A stretch of DNA of 18,132 nt from Endomicrobium sp. (GCA_031278115.1 JAITKZ010000009.1:1-18132); one strand, 5' to 3'; counted from the first letter of the stretch, positions 8,199 to 16,268 are shown. The notes: generated by a model not told the origin, from the letters alone. Numbers and translations are program-made.

Positions 8199-8486
8199 CT
8201 ATACTATAACCTTTTTAATTTTATAAAAAGATCCTTCTCTCAAAGGAGCACTGTTTAACATTTGATCTATAACTTCTCTCGGACACGGTTTTACAATATC
8301 TTCTCTCCAAACATTTCTAAGCTCTGTAACATGCGTCGTAGGGTTTAAACCAGTAACGTCTGGCTCTTGCAAAACTTCAACATATTCAAACATTCTGTTA
8401 ATATCTGCAAGATATTTTTCCTTTTCATCTTCTTTGATATCTATTCTAGCAAGAAAAGCTGTGGTCTCAAGTTCTTCTTTTAACAT
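8199..8486 (-). CDS. gatC: Asp-tRNA(Asn)/Glu-tRNA(Gln) amidotransferase subunit C
   Basis: GatC is the small subunit that wraps around GatA and GatB and stabilises the amidotransferase. At 95 residues it has the normal length. The usual layout is present: an N-terminal helix (ELETTAFLARIDI), then KEKYLADINRMFEYVEVLQEPDVTGLNPTTH. The proline- and Asp-containing arm follows (LREDIV-like WREDIVKPC), and then the end pattern LNSAPLREGSFYKIKKVI. The ATG at 8486 has GAGAGG five bases upstream and lies about 22 bases after the predicted transcription start. It is the first gene of the gatC-corA-gatA-gatB operon. Confidence 0.96.
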   Translation of the reverse strand: MLKEELETTAFLARIDIKEDEKEKYLADINRMFEYVEVLQEPDVTGLNPTTHVTELRNVWREDIVKPCPREVIDQMLNSAPLREGSFYKIKKVIV

Positions 8487-8514
8487 AAGTACCTCTCAAA
8501 CTGACATTGAAAGC

Positions 8515-8543
8515 ATTATAATAAAATCAATTTTCTTTGACAA
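8515..8543 (-). promoter_or_regulatory. Sigma-70-type promoter of the gatC operon
   Basis: On the - strand: TTGTCA, a 17-bp spacer, then a perfect TATAAT. The -35 matches five of six consensus bases. The expected start site is about 22 bases before the gatC ATG, leaving room for the GAGAGG ribosome site. This is the best-formed promoter in the window. Confidence 0.8.
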
Positions 8544-8659
8544 TATAAGCGAGTATCTTTACACACATTAAATAACTTTAATGTTCGGCAAAATTCTTCT
8601 CTTTTTAAATCCTAACAAACTATCCACTTCAAAGCAAGAATTTAGCTCTGAAATCTAGC

Positions 8660-8691
8660 ACCCCAAGAAGCAAAAAGCATCTTCTTGGGGT
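8660..8691 (-). terminator. Strong hairpin after the giant surface-protein gene (terminator-like, no T-run)
   Basis: A perfect 11-bp stem (ACCCCAAGAAG against CTTCTTGGGGT) with a 10-base loop begins 29 bp past the stop of the surface-protein gene. Neither side has a following T-tract, so it is not a canonical intrinsic terminator. It may protect the 3' end of the transcript or act with Rho. It separates the surface-protein gene from the gatC promoter. Confidence 0.5.
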
Positions 8692-8719
8692 ATTACATTA
8701 GAATATATGTCCATGCTAG

Positions 8720-9832
8720 TTAATACAAGTCCACAAATATCTCAACTCTCCTATTCTTTGCTCTTCCTTCTTCATTCTCGTTACTATCTATAGGCTTGCT
8801 TTCTCCGTGCCCTATCTTTTCTATTTTAGCTGTTGGTATTCCATATTTGGCAAATACTTCATGCACCGCATGCGCCCTTGCTAGCGACAATTTCTTATTA
8901 TACGCATCACTCCCATGTGAATCAGTATGCCCTTCTATTCTTATCTTCTCAAACTTATACTTCTTACCTATTTTTTTGCCCAACTCTTTTATCTCTTTTT
9001 CTGCCTCGGGCTTTATGTCTGACTTGCCAAACTCAAATAGTACTGCATTTATCCTAAACTGTTTTATTTTATCATTTCCTGTCTTAACTTCAGATATGTT
9101 TTTGTTTATGCACTTCCCAAATGAGTATCTAACTCCTATATTTCCATACATGTCCTTTGCCATTGAAGACCATTTTATATCTCCACTGCAATAAGCCTCT
9201 AACCCATCTAACACATAATAACCAAAACCTATATCGCTCCTAACGCTTACTGCATCTAGCGTTACGCTCCTTGACCGAAAATCTCTATTCCCTATACCGT
9301 TAGGCAAACTATATCCTCCTGTGAATCTGTTTGTTATCTCTTCATTTCTGCCACTTAACATACAATCTAGTCCACAAGATATATTCCACCTAAACTTTTC
9401 TCCTTGTCCTGTAAAACCTATTCCTCCAACTAATCCTGTCCTAACATAATCGTTAGCCTTTACTTCTAAATTCCATATATCTCCTCCACTTTCTGTAAAA
9501 CTATTCGTGTGTATCAATGCTAAACCTGCACCCACATACGGTCTTAGTTTTACTTTCCCTAATACACTACTGCTTGCTATTGCTATCCTATACCCTGCTT
9601 CTATATCTAATATCCCGCTGACGCCACTAAACTGTCCTTTAGCTTTTAGTCTATTTTCAAATCTTAAACATCTTGTCGTATCGTAATTGTCTGCGCTAAA
9701 TGACACTAATCCTTTTATATCGTATTTCTCTTTAACTATACCGCCATACAAACCTAAACCCCAACTATTAACTTCACCTTTGTGCAAGTCGCTTCCCTGA
9801 CTTATTGAACTCTTGGTCTGCTTTACATACAA
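8720..9832 (-). CDS. Surface protein, frame segment 3: autotransporter beta-barrel and OmpA-like C-terminal domain
   Basis: The segment has 370 codons opening at a TTG without a ribosome site. Its real beginning is the YVKQTKSSISQGSD stretch, which continues the barrel of segment 2. Alternating amphipathic strands (GLGLYGGIVKEKYDIKG, LRPYVGAGLALI, DIGFGYYVLDGLEAY) end with GNIGVRYSFGK, a typical last barrel strand. An OmpA/Pal peptidoglycan-binding domain follows. It has FEFGKSDIKPEAEKEI, then GHTDSHGSDAYNKKLSLARA, in which D304 and R319 sit 15 apart like the diaminopimelate-binding pair of OmpA, and GHGESKPI...GRAKNRRVEI. Classical autotransporters end at the barrel, so this fusion is unusual. 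The domain calls are firm. Independent expression is doubtful. Confidence 0.85.
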   Translation of the reverse strand: MYVKQTKSSISQGSDLHKGEVNSWGLGLYGGIVKEKYDIKGLVSFSADNYDTTRCLRFENRLKAKGQFSGVSGILDIEAGYRIAIASSSVLGKVKLRPYVGAGLALIHTNSFTESGGDIWNLEVKANDYVRTGLVGGIGFTGQGEKFRWNISCGLDCMLSGRNEEITNRFTGGYSLPNGIGNRDFRSRSVTLDAVSVRSDIGFGYYVLDGLEAYCSGDIKWSSMAKDMYGNIGVRYSFGKCINKNISEVKTGNDKIKQFRINAVLFEFGKSDIKPEAEKEIKELGKKIGKKYKFEKIRIEGHTDSHGSDAYNKKLSLARAHAVHEVFAKYGIPTAKIEKIGHGESKPIDSNENEEGRAKNRRVEIFVDLY

Positions 9833-12800
9833 AACCTGCCATTGTTGTTGAACTTGTCATCATGTCAAACCCAGCTAGCATCCCAGTGTTATTTATTTTA
9901 AAAGTATTTGGTGACTCTCCATCTTTATCTGTATCTATAATCGCTCCTTTTGCTTGCGCCCATATACCCTTTGCAGGCTCTTCGTATTCTTTATAATTAT
10001 ATATCCTGTTATACACATCTCTCTTTGCGTCATCATATACTCTGCTTATTATCACATTGCTTATAAAATACCCAGACAAATCAAATAACGCATCCTTCAG
10101 TCCAGCAATATTTTTTCCTGCCCCTATATCATGTGGCGTTATATCCTCAACTCCATCGTCCAATGCATTCATAAAATCCTGCAACTTATCACCTAACTTT
10201 TTAGCGTCCCCACTCAAGTTAGCTGACATCGCTCCCGGTTCTCCGTTGTAGGCTTCATCACAAAAATAATCCAATGTCTTGGCTGCTTCCGTTTGGTTAA
10301 AACACAAGTTTAGTGATGCAAATTTTGTCCTGTCTCTCGCATATCCTTCTACTAATAACGCTATATACTCATCTAAATAATCGTATCTCATTATGTAACT
10401 CTTTGGTAATGTGGCTCCTACGAATGTTATTGTTCCAAAATTTCCTTCATAACTTCCTTCTTTACCGTACTTCATCAGCTTATAAGCTCTCCACTTGGCT
10501 GTTGCCAAATTTCCAAATGCGTCATTCGTTTTTAGGCTCAACTTGCTGCTTCCTTCTATAATTATTTGTCCACCATCTACATTTATTAAATCGCTATCTC
10601 CTGAATCATAACCACTATCATCAGAGGATGCCAAATCAAAACTTTTCAATTTTAATCTACCCATCCCCGCAGCTGCCCCTCCAAATAAGTTCATCTCTAA
10701 TAATCCTTGATGCACAAATCTATTTCCTACATGTACTTGCAGTCCGTATCCAGCTGTACCATCTATTTTTAATGTTGCGTTTGTATCCACAGTTATACTG
10801 CTACTTGCTCTTATTTCTGTTTCTCCTATTATATTAAACTGCGATTGTCCTTTTATGTTTAAATTCGGCACTATTGTCTCAATTCCACTATTTGTTTGTA
10901 AATTAAATACTGTCCCTCCATCTAAATTAACTTCCCCAGTACTTTCTTCTTCACTTGCTATTGCATCGTACATGTTTATTGTCCCGTTCTCTCCTGATGC
11001 TCCAAAATTTATTACAGACTTTCCTGCTAAATATATAGCATTTGATACGCCGCCAGATGTGTTATCTCTAAAAACTTTAGCACTTGTTGTATCAACCCCA
11101 ACATTTAATGTTGCATTGTTTACATATATTGCGCCGCCATTGCCTGAGGCACTATTGCCTGTTACTTGAAGTTCGCCAGAGAACGTTATCTCTGACCCGT
11201 CATCTATATAAAGCGCTCCGCCATTACCTGCTGTTGCGCTGTTTCCCATAAATCTCGTCTTGTTTAAAACAAGCTTTGACCCGTTTGATGCATATATTGC
11301 ACCACCACCTACACTTGTTGCTGTATTTGAATTAAAAGTTACACCTACAGTAAGGACACTCGCGGTATTTGTAGCTACCGCTAATGCAGCTCCTTTTTCT
11401 CCTTGTGCACTTATCAACTCCACTCTCATCAACTGAAAATCTACTTCTTGATTTACCTTAAACAAAGACACTCTCTGTTCTGTATTATTTGATATAGCTA
11501 CTATCTTGCTCTTTCCATTGAAATCATCATGTCCTTCTACATAAAAACTTCCGCTCACCATGTTACTTAAATCTGCATTTGGGTAGTACGTATCAGTTGT
11601 ACTATCAAATGAAAACTTTAATGCCCTGTTGCCTTCTTTTGTGTTCATATCGTTTAAACTGTCACCACTTGTTACTTTATATGCATCAATTATTGCATTT
11701 TGTGAATTAGTAGAGTCTATGGTTATTAAATACTCGTACGCTAATGTCGCTATTGTGCTTTCACTATCACTTTCAAATTCAATATTTTGATCTAATAACT
11801 TTACTGTATGCGTCTCTATATGTCCTGATTCTCCATTTAATTCCCCAACTGTTATTACTCCTAATTTTATCTTGTTTATTTCTCCTGGATTATTGTTTAC
11901 CCTTAACATTGACCCTGATGCAGTAGAAGATACCATCACTATAGTAGTATTCAAAACGGTGTTAGATGTTACTAGATTATCAAACTGCACTATCCTTGTT
12001 GATGGTTGTATGTCATAATCAAAATGCCCTTCATCTTCAAAATCCATGTCTATAGTTGCATTTATAAATTTATAGGTTGTGGGTCCGGTATAAGTGTCGC
12101 TATCTACATCAACATAACAATTAACAAATTGCACCTCGTTGTTAGCTCCTGAATCAGGAATTTTATCCTCTAACACATACCAAGTCCTATTATAACCATT
12201 CCCCTTAAATATTGCCCTTGCATTATTTCCTACAAACTTTACTTTTCCTGTAAGCGTCGTACTTAAATCATCGTTGACTGTTGACTCGTGTTCTAATATA
12301 CCGCCAGTGCTGAGAAATACGCTATAATCTATTTCCCTATTTTCACCTATATCAGGCATTGTTACTTTTAACAAGCTGTTTTCTATTATGTTTGTTCCAA
12401 ACATATAGTCGCTATTAAGAACTATAGTCGTTCCACTACTTTGTCTAAATGTTCCTACAAAATCTCTATTTACTCCCGCTATCGTAAATGTACCGCCTCC
12501 TACTTTAAATATTTCTCCATTTCCACTTATTATATCTTCGCCTATGTTTAAATCTCCACTTTTGCTTATTTTAAATACACCGTCTTGCCACAACTGCAAA
12601 CGACCTATTATACTGCTGCTGCTTCCATCTACAAAATCTAATATTCCGCCTGTTATACTACTTACGCTTGTTTCTCCAAAATAATTGGCACTTACAGTCG
12701 TTGTCCCGTTACTCTGTAAAAATAACCCTCCAAATGTTCCATTATCTCCTGTTATTTTCAACTCGCCTAAACCGCTCTTTTCTATAACCGCTCCGTTTGC

Positions 12801-14273
12801 CATAGTCCCATAGACCTGATTTGCCACAAAACTTGTCAAATCATCACTTGTTATACTCAATATTCCATTTCTATTTAAATATATTGCTCTACTTTTTGTT
12901 ATATCGCTTCCATTTGTTAATTCTAAAACGCTTGACCCTATGCTACTTATTCCACTAAAATAATTCCCATTTACTATAGTCTTTCCGCTGCTTTGTATAA
13001 ACATACCTACAAATCCACTATTATCACCTGACAGACTCAATGTACAACTGCTCGTCTTATTTATAAATGCGTCTCCCTCTATATTCCCTGTTATTTCTAA
13101 ATCTTTTCCCGTTTTTATATTCATTACTCCGTTTTCCCACAATCCTATTGTTCCGCCTCCACTCAAGTCTGAGACATTCCCTAATTCTAATATACTGGCA
13201 TCTGTTATGCTGCTATAACCAATAAAATATCTTCCTTCTGACACAGTCGTTCCACTGCTTTGATGATATACTCCTTTAAATATGCTGTGGTCACCGTACA
13301 ATCTCAATGTGGCGCTGCTACTTTTTTCTATATACCCATTTCCTTCTAATGTAACGCCACTAAATTCCATATCTGTAGGATTTGTTATATATAACGACCC
13401 TCCTTCCCACAGTCCTATCACTCCGCCACTTAAACTCCCTCCTCTTGATAACTCAATCTCCTCACTTACTGTTATACTGCTATATCCTGTAAAATAATTC
13501 CCGCTTACTACTGTTCGCCCTTGACTCTCAAAGAATGTTCCTGTAAATCCAGTACAATCTCCAACTATATTTAGTACAGTATCTCCAGTCTTGTTTATTA
13601 CTCCGTTTCCTAAAACTGCAGCTGTACTAAAAGTTATACTTTCATCAGTTCTTGTTATATTTAATTTCCCTGTTGTGTTTATATCCCCCGATACATTCCA
13701 CAATTCTATACATCCTCCTACAACTTCTGCTCCTTGTCCAAGTACCAGTACCCCTTCAGTTGTTATACTCGTTATACCTGTAAAATATTGCGTTCCACCG
13801 TCATCATCTACTATTGCATTCCCGGCACTTAACTTAAATATTCCACTAAATTTACTGTTATTTCCTTTTAACAATAAATCTCCTACGCTATTTACATCTT
13901 TCTCTATCGTCCCTATCCCTTCTACTTGTCCTGATAATTCTATATCGCTACTGTTTTTTAACTTTAGCTGACCACCTTCCCATAATCCTATTGTTCCAAC
14001 AAATTCTGCATTTTCCCATTCCAACACGCTCTTTGTTATACTGCTCGTACCGTCAAAATATTTCGTATCGTTTGTTACTAATGTAGTTCCACTGCTTTGT
14101 ATAAATGTACCCACAAACCCACTATTATTGCCTTGTAACAACAAACGCCCATCTCTCTTTTCTATCAATCCTCCACCTACTACTTGTCCTTGTATGGTCA
14201 AATTTTGTGCTGTTATTCCTAATTTTCCTTCGCTTGCATCTATGCATATAGTGCTTCCTGCAACTAACTGCAC
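9774..14273 (-). CDS. Surface protein, frame segment 2: modules 3-10, second Pmp-like block, start of barrel
   Basis: The segment has 1499 codons and no credible start of its own. The first in-frame start is a GTG without a good ribosome site, and the module homology already begins upstream of it (SNLEFNTGVQL). It contains the rest of module 3, modules 4-10 and a linker of about 390 residues. A second Pmp-like block follows (FNSN..GGGAIY, FMGN..NGGALY, VTGN..NGGAIY). The beta-barrel opens near YNYKEYEEPAKGIWAQAKGA. In the last 18 codons (after TMAGF) the frame leaves the barrel pattern and ends at a TGA, while the barrel continues in segment 3. It is a piece of the giant gene, not an independent gene. 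Confidence 0.8.
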   Translation of the reverse strand: MQLVAGSTICIDASEGKLGITAQNLTIQGQVVGGGLIEKRDGRLLLQGNNSGFVGTFIQSSGTTLVTNDTKYFDGTSSITKSVLEWENAEFVGTIGLWEGGQLKLKNSSDIELSGQVEGIGTIEKDVNSVGDLLLKGNNSKFSGIFKLSAGNAIVDDDGGTQYFTGITSITTEGVLVLGQGAEVVGGCIELWNVSGDINTTGKLNITRTDESITFSTAAVLGNGVINKTGDTVLNIVGDCTGFTGTFFESQGRTVVSGNYFTGYSSITVSEEIELSRGGSLSGGVIGLWEGGSLYITNPTDMEFSGVTLEGNGYIEKSSSATLRLYGDHSIFKGVYHQSSGTTVSEGRYFIGYSSITDASILELGNVSDLSGGGTIGLWENGVMNIKTGKDLEITGNIEGDAFINKTSSCTLSLSGDNSGFVGMFIQSSGKTIVNGNYFSGISSIGSSVLELTNGSDITKSRAIYLNRNGILSITSDDLTSFVANQVYGTMANGAVIEKSGLGELKITGDNGTFGGLFLQSNGTTTVSANYFGETSVSSITGGILDFVDGSSSSIIGRLQLWQDGVFKISKSGDLNIGEDIISGNGEIFKVGGGTFTIAGVNRDFVGTFRQSSGTTIVLNSDYMFGTNIIENSLLKVTMPDIGENREIDYSVFLSTGGILEHESTVNDDLSTTLTGKVKFVGNNARAIFKGNGYNRTWYVLEDKIPDSGANNEVQFVNCYVDVDSDTYTGPTTYKFINATIDMDFEDEGHFDYDIQPSTRIVQFDNLVTSNTVLNTTIVMVSSTASGSMLRVNNNPGEINKIKLGVITVGELNGESGHIETHTVKLLDQNIEFESDSESTIATLAYEYLITIDSTNSQNAIIDAYKVTSGDSLNDMNTKEGNRALKFSFDSTTDTYYPNADLSNMVSGSFYVEGHDDFNGKSKIVAISNNTEQRVSLFKVNQEVDFQLMRVELISAQGEKGAALAVATNTASVLTVGVTFNSNTATSVGGGAIYASNGSKLVLNKTRFMGNSATAGNGGALYIDDGSEITFSGELQVTGNSASGNGGAIYVNNATLNVGVDTTSAKVFRDNTSGGVSNAIYLAGKSVINFGASGENGTINMYDAIASEEESTGEVNLDGGTVFNLQTNSGIETIVPNLNIKGQSQFNIIGETEIRASSSITVDTNATLKIDGTAGYGLQVHVGNRFVHQGLLEMNLFGGAAAGMGRLKLKSFDLASSDDSGYDSGDSDLINVDGGQIIIEGSSKLSLKTNDAFGNLATAKWRAYKLMKYGKEGSYEGNFGTITFVGATLPKSYIMRYDYLDEYIALLVEGYARDRTKFASLNLCFNQTEAAKTLDYFCDEAYNGEPGAMSANLSGDAKKLGDKLQDFMNALDDGVEDITPHDIGAGKNIAGLKDALFDLSGYFISNVIISRVYDDAKRDVYNRIYNYKEYEEPAKGIWAQAKGAIIDTDKDGESPNTFKINNTGMLAGFDMMTSSTTMAGFVCKADQEFNKSGKRLAQR
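11020..11340 (-). repeat. Pmp-type FxxN / GGA[I/L] repeat block, barrel-proximal
   Basis: Three clear units (FNSNTATSVGGGAIY, FMGNSATAGNGGALY, VTGNSASGNGGAIY) and a worn fourth (FRDN...SNAIY) repeat the N-terminal block's pattern, on the barrel side of the ten modules. Confidence 0.75.
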
Positions 14274-14975
14274 ACCTGTATTAAATTCTAAATTGCTTGT
14301 ACTTATAAGTACTTATACCTGCAAAAAATGTTCCTGCCACGCTCGTTGTTCCGTTCGTTTGGTGGTATATTCCTACAAATTTACTGTTATCTCCAGTTAA
14401 TACTAATTCTGTTGTTCCGCTTTTTGTTATACGTCCGTCTCCTTCTACCTGACCGTTTAGATTAAGATTTCCATTACTTTTCGTTATTCTTAATCCACCG
14501 TTTGTCCACAATTCTATTTTCTCTCCTTCATTTGCAAATTCGCCGTTATTCCCTATCTCTAATATGCTTCCATTGGTTATACTGCTTAATCCTGCAAAGT
14601 ATGTAGATATACCATTTCCTGTTTCTATCTTTGTCGTTCCGCTGCTTTGCAAAAATGTTCCTTTAAACCCGCTGTTATTTCCCGACAGCGTAAATGTCCC
14701 GCTGCTTGGTTTACTTATATTTGTGCCATCCGTACCTGTTATCTCTCCACTAAATGTTAAATTATTAGGTGTAGTTATATTCATTACTGCTTCGTCCCAT
14801 AGACTTATTATCCATCCTTCTAATACTGCCCCTGTTGAAAACTCCAAAACACTGTTTGACGTTATACTGCTTTTTCCTGCAAAATAGTTCCCTATAACTG
14901 TTGTAGTTCCACCCGTTTGGAGAAACGTTCCTCTAAAATATTGATTTGAACCACCCAGCAAAAATAACCCGTTGG
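12350..14975 (-). repeat. Ten tandem protein modules of about 91 residues in the passenger
   Basis: Each module reads roughly GxIxK...TLxLxGDNSGFxGxFxQSSGTTxVxGNYFxGxSSI..LEL...IxLWExGxLxI...LxxSGxI. Counting the same Gln or equivalent in each core gives spacings of about 84 to 101 residues. Core copies lie near 14915, 14645, 14360, 14099, 13830, 13528, 13261, 12994, 12715 and 12442. The cores resemble autotransporter-associated beta-strand repeats. The linking LWE..G..I strand makes the module longer. Copies have diverged, so recent expansion is not indicated. Confidence 0.85.
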
Positions 14976-16170
14976 ATAATTTATTTAGCTTAGCCAGTTC
15001 CGTACCCGCGATACCGTCATTTATCACTACTCTTCCTGAACTACCATTGATTATTACTGTTCCTGCTTCCAAATATATATCATGTCCTGCCGCATCTCCA
15101 GCTCCAGCTTGATTACCAGTGAAAATTATATCGCCATTACTACTATCTAAATTAAGTAGACCACTAGTAACATATATAGCACCACCAGAACTAGTTGCTA
15201 CATTTTCGCTAAAAACAACTGAGGCACATTCAAAATTTATTGTTCCACCAGTATAGATTGCTCCACCATTTCTTGCCGAATTTGATGTAAAATCAACTTC
15301 CGTAGTTCCTTGGAATAAAATACTCGCAGAGTTTTGTTTAATACTAATTGAACCGCCTACTCCTACTGGATTAGGGTTTGTTGTCGCTCTTCCCGATGAC
15401 AAATCAGCCCTATTTCGCAAAAAAGTAACGCTAGAATTTATAAAATATAGTTGAGCATTATCCCATGCCCACAGGGCACCCCCTTCATCACCTGCTCCAT
15501 TATCTTGAAATAATATTTTGTCATTGAAAAAATTAACTTTTGAACTGTTAAAATACAATGCTGCTCCTGAAGCATCTGAACTTATGTTAGCTATAAAGTT
15601 TATTGTAACACTTGAAGCATATAGCTCGCTATTATTTATGCACACACCCGCACTATCTCCTCCTGAGTTCTGAAAATCTCCTCCACCACCACTAATAGTG
15701 TTACTTATAATATTTACATTACCATCAAAATATAGTTTCGCACCATTTTGAAAAAAAAGCGTTGCTCCATTTTTTTGATCACCTAGAGCGGTACTAGCTG
15801 TTTTAAAAAAATTACACAATGTTATGCTACTCAAATGTAATTCCTGCCCTCCATAGTTTCCATAAATACCAAAGAAGCCATTTCCATCTAAAACGGATAT
15901 ATCAGGCAATCCTGTTATGTATTTTGTTCCGCCGCAACCTCTGTAATTTGCCACAGATACAATAGTTGGCGTATCAATTGAAATTTTCAATCCAGATTGA
16001 TTACTATCTGCTAATAGGGTACTAAGGTATGAGAAGCTGCTAACTTGTACTTCTTGTCCTTGAGCAAAAGTTTTCGGCATGAATGCGAAACAAAGAGCAA
16101 TGAAAAATGAAATTAAGAATAATAAAAAGCATAGAGAAATTTGTTTAAAATATTTCAAAGTTCCCCTCAT
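14281..16170 (-). CDS. Surface protein, frame segment 1: signal peptide, Pmp-like repeats, first three modules
   Basis: The segment has 629 codons starting at ATG 16170 with GCGAGG upstream. The N-terminus is a long signal peptide (MRGTLKYFKQ, then a Leu/Phe/Ile core, then PKTFA). Residues 140-365 form a Pmp-like block with FQDN..GGALW, FTSN..NGGAIY, FSEN..SGGAIY and FTGN motifs, as in chlamydial polymorphic membrane proteins. From about residue 400 come modules 1-3 with cores such as LSGNNSGFKGTFLQSSGTT. The third module is cut short. After FFAGIS the frame runs into TYKYKQFRI and stops because of the 10-bp duplication. Translated alone this would be a secreted product lacking any membrane anchor. 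Confidence 0.85.
   Translation of the reverse strand: MRGTLKYFKQISLCFLLFLISFFIALCFAFMPKTFAQGQEVQVSSFSYLSTLLADSNQSGLKISIDTPTIVSVANYRGCGGTKYITGLPDISVLDGNGFFGIYGNYGGQELHLSSITLCNFFKTASTALGDQKNGATLFFQNGAKLYFDGNVNIISNTISGGGGDFQNSGGDSAGVCINNSELYASSVTINFIANISSDASGAALYFNSSKVNFFNDKILFQDNGAGDEGGALWAWDNAQLYFINSSVTFLRNRADLSSGRATTNPNPVGVGGSISIKQNSASILFQGTTEVDFTSNSARNGGAIYTGGTINFECASVVFSENVATSSGGAIYVTSGLLNLDSSNGDIIFTGNQAGAGDAAGHDIYLEAGTVIINGSSGRVVINDGIAGTELAKLNKLSNGLFLLGGSNQYFRGTFLQTGGTTTVIGNYFAGKSSITSNSVLEFSTGAVLEGWIISLWDEAVMNITTPNNLTFSGEITGTDGTNISKPSSGTFTLSGNNSGFKGTFLQSSGTTKIETGNGISTYFAGLSSITNGSILEIGNNGEFANEGEKIELWTNGGLRITKSNGNLNLNGQVEGDGRITKSGTTELVLTGDNSKFVGIYHQTNGTTSVAGTFFAGISTYKYKQFRI
14299..14317. repeat. 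9-bp direct repeat at 10-bp period that breaks the surface-protein frame
   Basis: GTACTTATA occurs at 14299-14307 and again at 14309-14317, separated by one A. Deleting one 10-bp period joins FFAGIS directly to TSNLEFNTGV, restoring the module pattern. The first copy plus the join also forms a 14-bp palindrome (14299-14312), which could favour slippage. Confidence 0.85.
15076..15753 (-). repeat. Pmp-type FxxN / GGA[I/L] repeat block, N-terminal
   Basis: Residues 140-365 of segment 1 contain repeated FQDN, FTSN, FSEN and FTGN motifs, each followed 6-12 residues later by GGA[I/L][WY] or a variant. This is the signature of chlamydial-type polymorphic membrane protein repeats, which form a right-handed beta-helix. 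Confidence 0.75.
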
Positions 16171-16235
16171 AGAAAACCTCGCAATATGTAATGTTTTACT
16201 AATTACGTGTTTACTAAACTAAGAGAAAGCGAAAG

Positions 16236-16241
16236 ATTATA
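16236..16241 (-). promoter_or_regulatory. Possible -10 element of the surface-protein gene
   Basis: A perfect TATAAT on the - strand about 65 bp before the ATG at 16170. No acceptable -35 hexamer lies 16-18 bp upstream. The overlapping ATTATAAT is symmetric, so a + strand -10 at 16238-16243 is equally possible. Confidence 0.3.
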
Positions 16242-16268
16242 ATAGCGCGAGATGAGAAGAGTTTTTAA

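Larger units (their letters stand above)
8720..16170 (-). pseudogene. Giant autotransporter-like surface protein with Pmp repeats, tandem 91-aa modules, beta-barrel and OmpA domain; split by two frameshifts
   Basis: Three consecutive open frames (14281-16170, 9774-14273, 8720-9832) form one gene. Repeat and domain patterns run across both junctions. Removing 10 bp at the first break and 1 bp at the second leaves 7440 bases, exactly 2480 codons. The intended product has a signal peptide (hydrophobic core about residues 11-30, probable cleavage after TFA at 36) and a Pmp-like FxxN/GGA[I/L] block. It continues with ten modules, a second Pmp-like block, an autotransporter barrel starting near GIWAQAKGA and ending GVRYSFGK, and an OmpA-type peptidoglycan-binding domain. 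The passenger would be exposed on the surface as a beta-helix, and the OmpA domain would lie in the periplasm. The start ATG has GCGAGG upstream. As written it encodes only a secreted fragment without a barrel. It could be an inactive gene, a phase-variable OFF state or, at the single-base break, a sequence error. Confidence 0.82.

Noticed and set aside
10628..13971. Several + strand frames of 60-126 codons opposite the surface-protein gene
   Set aside because: They are antisense shadows with Pro/Leu/Ser/Phe-rich composition mirroring the repeat coding strand, without ribosome sites or domain motifs.
9774..14273. Treating the 1499-codon frame as an independent gene
   Set aside because: It has no credible start or ribosome site, no signal peptide, and its first module and last barrel strand are completed only by the neighbouring frames.
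16195..16217. Direct repeat TTTACTAA (16195-16202 and 16210-16217) in the leader of the surface-protein gene
   Set aside because: Eight AT-rich bases repeated once in a leader is within chance expectation, and no regulator context supports an operator.
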